Assembly (NCBI RefSeq): GCF_030704535.1
Contig: NC_081822.1
Span: forward strand, 11,649,001 to 11,713,000
Reading direction: 5' to 3'
DNA length: 64,000 nt
Origin: Vitis vinifera
Lineage: Eukaryota > Streptophyta > Magnoliopsida > Vitales > Vitaceae
Below are positions 60,701 to 64,000 of the stretch, piece by piece; position 1 is the stretch's first letter, and each line of letters starts with the position of its first letter. The translations under genes were made by a program, and so were the position numbers. Below the pieces are notes generated by a model, which saw only the letters and a list, made by a program, of their open reading frames with translations, had not been told where the DNA came from and did not search any database.

Positions 60701-62820
60701 TCTTGTCCAATGTAAGACCAGGTTTCATGTCCATGTCTATGTTTTCCTTGTTCATACCAGCAGGCATTTCTCAGTCAAATGAGTAAAGAAGATTAGCTAG
60801 TGCAAGCTCCACTGTCACAACTCCAAGATGAATCCCCGGACAACCTCGCCGGCCAACGCTGAAAGATATCAGTTCATAATCCTGTCCTTTGAAGTCAACA
60901 GAGCTACTCAAGAATCTTTCAGGCAAGATCTCTTCTGGGTTTTCCCAGGCTTCAGGATCTCTTCCAATGGCCCATGCATTCACAAATACCAGGGTCTTGG
61001 GTGGTATGTCATAAGCGTCTATGGTGCAGTTTTCTAGTGTCTCCTTTGTGAGTAGCAATGGAGCTGGAGGGTGCACTCTCAGCGTCTCCTTCACCAACGC
61101 CTTGAGATAAGGCAGTTTATGAAGATCATCTTCATCTACAAAACCTTTCCTTCCAAACACAGTTCTCAGTTCTTCTTGGGCTTTCTTCTTCCCTCCAGGA
61201 TTTTTCGTCACTTCTGCCATAGCCCAGACCAAGGTGGCTGCACCTGGATCTGTTCCCGCCACAAATACGTCCTGCAAAAAAACAAAGAAAAAAAAAAAGA
61301 AGGCAAATTGAGAAGAAGGATAGCCCATAATAACCATAAACCATAAGAGATCATAAGTTTTTTTCCCAGATTAATAAACCAGTGATATTCAAGTTAGCCA
61401 GTTAGATTGAGAAACAAACGACCATGAGCACTGCCTTGATGTGATCCCAAGTGAGATCCACTGAAAATAACCTCTCCCTCTGTAATCTAAGCAAAACGAC
61501 AGCGATGTCCTCTTGCTCTTGTTTTGGTCTCTTGGGATCAAGGTGCTCGTCGATGACTTCCTGGTAGAACAAATCCAATTCCTTGAAATTCTTCTCCGGC
61601 CTGAGCAATCAGATCAGTGAGTTTATCAACCCACCCCATAGACGGAAAATGGTCCGTGAAAAAGAAGCTGCCCATCATTGCCTGAGCGTCATTTAGTAGC
61701 CCATGAAACCTACTTCTGTCATACCCTTTATCCTCGTACCTCTTACCAAAAGCGGTCCTACAGATTATATTGCTGGTGAGCAACATCACTGTCTCACTCA
61801 AGTCGGTGAGTTTGGCCGCAGAAGCAGACTTGGAAATTTTTTCAATAATTCGGGAAACCTCATCTTCCCGAATGGAACGAAAGGATTGTACCCTTTTGGA
61901 GCTGAAAGGATGGAGGACACAAATCTTTCTCATCTCCCTCCAGTACCCATCATACGGTGCAAAAATCCAAATCCAAGCCATTGTAGGATAGCCTTTTGTC
62001 ACGGACTTAGTCGTTCACTAAGCTCGTGCGGCACTTGACAAGCCAAGACGCTTGATCTTGCTAAGTCAGCCTTGCTCCCTAATGTTTAGCTTGCTAGGTT
62101 AAGACACTCGCGATTCAAAAGCTTAAGAAGCTTGGTAGGCAACTCCTTAAAGAATGGAAGCTCTTATTAACTCAAGAAAGCCTTTACAAGTGCTTGGATG
62201 CTCACTTACTTGGTTAGGAAGTGATTTGGGTGGTGCCTTGACCAAATGAGGGCCTTACCTATTTATAGGCACCAATGGAACTCTCTGGAACCTTGGAGGG
62301 TTCCTTACAAATCAAGAATATTCTAGAACTCCCTATACTAATCTAAGTACAACTCTATGTACAAGAATATACAAGAGACCTCTAAAATTCTCTAGAAAGC
62401 CTTGGACTCCTCTCATGCCTTCCACCATAGTGTAGAGATGTGTGGACATCTTTAGGCATCTTTAGAACCTTTCACACTTTTCCCACCAATGACTTAGTAT
62501 AGATGGCTCTAGGAGTTTCCAGAAGCTTGCCTCCTTTTATATAAGCCCATGGGAAGGGTTATTTGAAGCATCTTGTGACACTTTGCTGGCCAAGCGAGGA
62601 AGACCTACTAGAAAATTCAAGATCATGTGCTTTCAAGAGCTCTTTTGCCATTTTGGCCAAAGAATCCACCAGGGTAGGCACCAAGCCGAGGCCCAAGGAC
62701 AAGATGGGTCCATATTGCTTAGAGAGCTGCCATAGGTAGACATGAGGGGTTGAGTTATCCATCTGGTACAAGTTCCCAATGAAGGGAAGCCCAGGACCAG
62801 GTGGAAGATGAAGTTCAATA
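60700..62820 (-). pseudogene. Broken cytochrome P450 (CYP71 clan, CYP83/CYP71-like)
   Basis: An ER-bound heme mono-oxygenase gene that has lost function. Minus strand: N-terminal part 62820-62581 with the PPGP hinge (LPPGPGLPFIGNLYQMD), but no membrane anchor upstream. The rest of exon 1 is 61996-61423 (REMRKICVLHPFSSKR, helix C, intact). An intron follows at 61422-61272, and exon 2 at 61271 to about 60700. Exon 2 keeps KETLRVHPPAP (ExxR), LPERF and the heme loop GRRGCPG, though FSVGRRGC replaces the usual FGAGRRGC. The oxygen-binding helix I motif reads AGTDPGA where AGTDTSA is usual. The frame is shifted near 61950 and near 61610. The Trp of the expected WEMPAGM has become a TGA stop at 60773-60771; beyond it the C-terminus is still readable. 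An LTR-only insertion interrupts exon 1. Confidence 0.9.
61997..62580. mobile_element. Solo LTR (584 bp) inserted in the P450 exon
   Basis: It begins TGTCACGGACTTAG and ends CATCTTGTGACA, with the TG...CA ends of LTRs and a short terminal inverted TGTCAC/GTGACA. A 4-bp direct repeat CTTT lies on both sides (61993-61996 and 62581-62584). The P450 coding sequence resumes on either side, so insertion happened in an existing exon. No internal retroelement region is present, as expected after recombination between two LTRs. The family is not identified; it is a fossil. Confidence 0.75.
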
Positions 62821-64000
62821 TTTTAGAATCTTGTTAGTATAAAATCAAATTTAATTTTTTTTAATAAAATTGTATTTAATGGATTCTTTTGATAAAATTG
62901 AATTAAACTTTTTTAAATAAATAAACTGAAATCATTAATTTGAAATTACTTTTAATATAAATAAATTCTTTTTGAAATTTCTTAAAAATCTTGTAATCTT
63001 TAAAATAATTAAATCATTTTTTTTATCAATTTAATAAATCATCTTGTATAATTCTCATGTTATTCTTTTTATACACTCTTATAATATGATTTTGTCACCA
63101 TGATTTGTTATATATTGATTTGTGTCATTTTGTTTTTGGGTATCATAATTAATTAATTAATTATCATAATTCATTTTTATTGAACTTTTGACTATCATCT
63201 TTTTGAATTCTTCTCCTTCTTAATTACTCCTTACCTTGTTTTCTTAAGATCATTTTGTTTACCACATTCAAATATAAACATTAGATTTAAGCACAAAATA
63301 AATCAAACCTTCATCTAATAGCAACATTTATTTATTCCAAAAGTCTTATTTTTCTAACACAAATTCAAATAGTTTATATACTAAATTTGGAAAAATTATA
63401 TTTTTAAAGTTGATTACATCAAAATATTTATTTTCTTAAAATTATTTTTAGAATTCTTTTTTTATTGTTGAAAGTTGGGATTCTTTTTGTATATATCTAT
63501 ATATATATATATATATGTTAACTTTGTTTTATCAGTTCCAAAAGCTAAAATAAATGTTTATCCTTTGAAGTACCACATTGTACAAATTAGAGACCTTCAA
63601 GATTTCTTATAGAAAAAAAAAAAAAAAATACAAATACAAATCTCACCTTGAAGCAAAACCATGATAAGTTTTCTTTTATTGAAATAAAACTAATGTTAAA
63701 GAAACCTTCATAATGTGTGTTTATATGCAAGAATAGAAAAAAAAAAAAAGATGAGCATGAACATTGACGGATTCAAGTGGGGCTTACAGGGGGCTTCACC
63801 TCAATAAAAGTGGGTTTTAAGCATATGACCTCAATTTTGGAGAAAAATTACGCTACCGATGAACTAAATCTTGTTTTTTGCCTTAATTTTATCCCTTCTA
63901 AATGTAATCTCTTTTATTTTGCCCTCTCTAAATCCTATTTCTAGCTCCGTCCTGAGCACGAACATAAATTACAATATCATGTAAATATAAAAAAGAGAAA
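62821..64000. other. AT-rich intergenic DNA, no gene seen
   Basis: It starts abruptly where the P450 similarity ends, so the 5' end of that gene is cut here. It is AT-rich throughout, with a TA run at 63497-63520 and A runs. 63760-63960 is a little GC-richer and repeat-like (GGGGCTTACAGGGGGCTTCA), but unassigned. Confidence 0.5.

Overview
The window looks like nuclear DNA of a flowering plant, most likely a woody eudicot and probably grapevine (Vitis). The evidence is spliced genes with short GT-AG exons in AT-rich DNA, plant-only families (BBR/BPC factors, a group I bZIP, a CYP71-clan P450), the plant form of histone H3.3, and dense MITE, Mutator-like and Copia debris. The species is an inference from remembered similarity; the plant assignment is firm.

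Layout. 1-9.4 kb is repeat-dominated: a tandem array of about 145-bp units (1560-2820), half of a palindromic Mutator-like element (2821-3320), and a 2.1-kb foldback element full of short perfect palindromes (4734-6853). A four-exon histone H3.3 gene lies on the minus strand (9462-10312). 10.6-19.5 kb is AT-rich with nested inverted-repeat elements, including a 1.7-kb element with perfect 9-bp target duplications (16552-18273). A complete 14-exon IFRD-family gene (19610-23673) carries a 1.3-kb palindromic element in intron 5. A three-exon TMEM234-like membrane protein gene follows (25566-27896).

Two BBR/BPC GAGA-binding genes lie in the same orientation: a short copy encoding only the N-terminal coiled-coil (29509-29943) and a full gene (40851-42040), with a broken Copia element between them. 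On the minus strand at 43.2-43.75 kb is a cluster of four box C/D snoRNA-like units with a TATA box, telo-box and Site II promoter. Three of the four have convincing rRNA complementarity. Next is an N-terminally decayed group I bZIP gene whose bZIP exons remain open (44405-45760). A complete 16-exon RCC2-like gene spans 49125-59713. A broken P450 gene (about 60700-62820, minus) contains an LTR-only insertion.

The genes do not form one pathway. Several concern chromatin and growth (H3.3, BPC, RCC2-like, snoRNAs). I see no gene cluster of secondary metabolism, no tRNA and no CRISPR. The most noteworthy items are the snoRNA cluster, the palindrome-array foldback element, and two shortened transcription-factor genes that keep dimerization regions. 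Exon borders were set by eye from splice consensus, reading phase and family similarity; no search was run.
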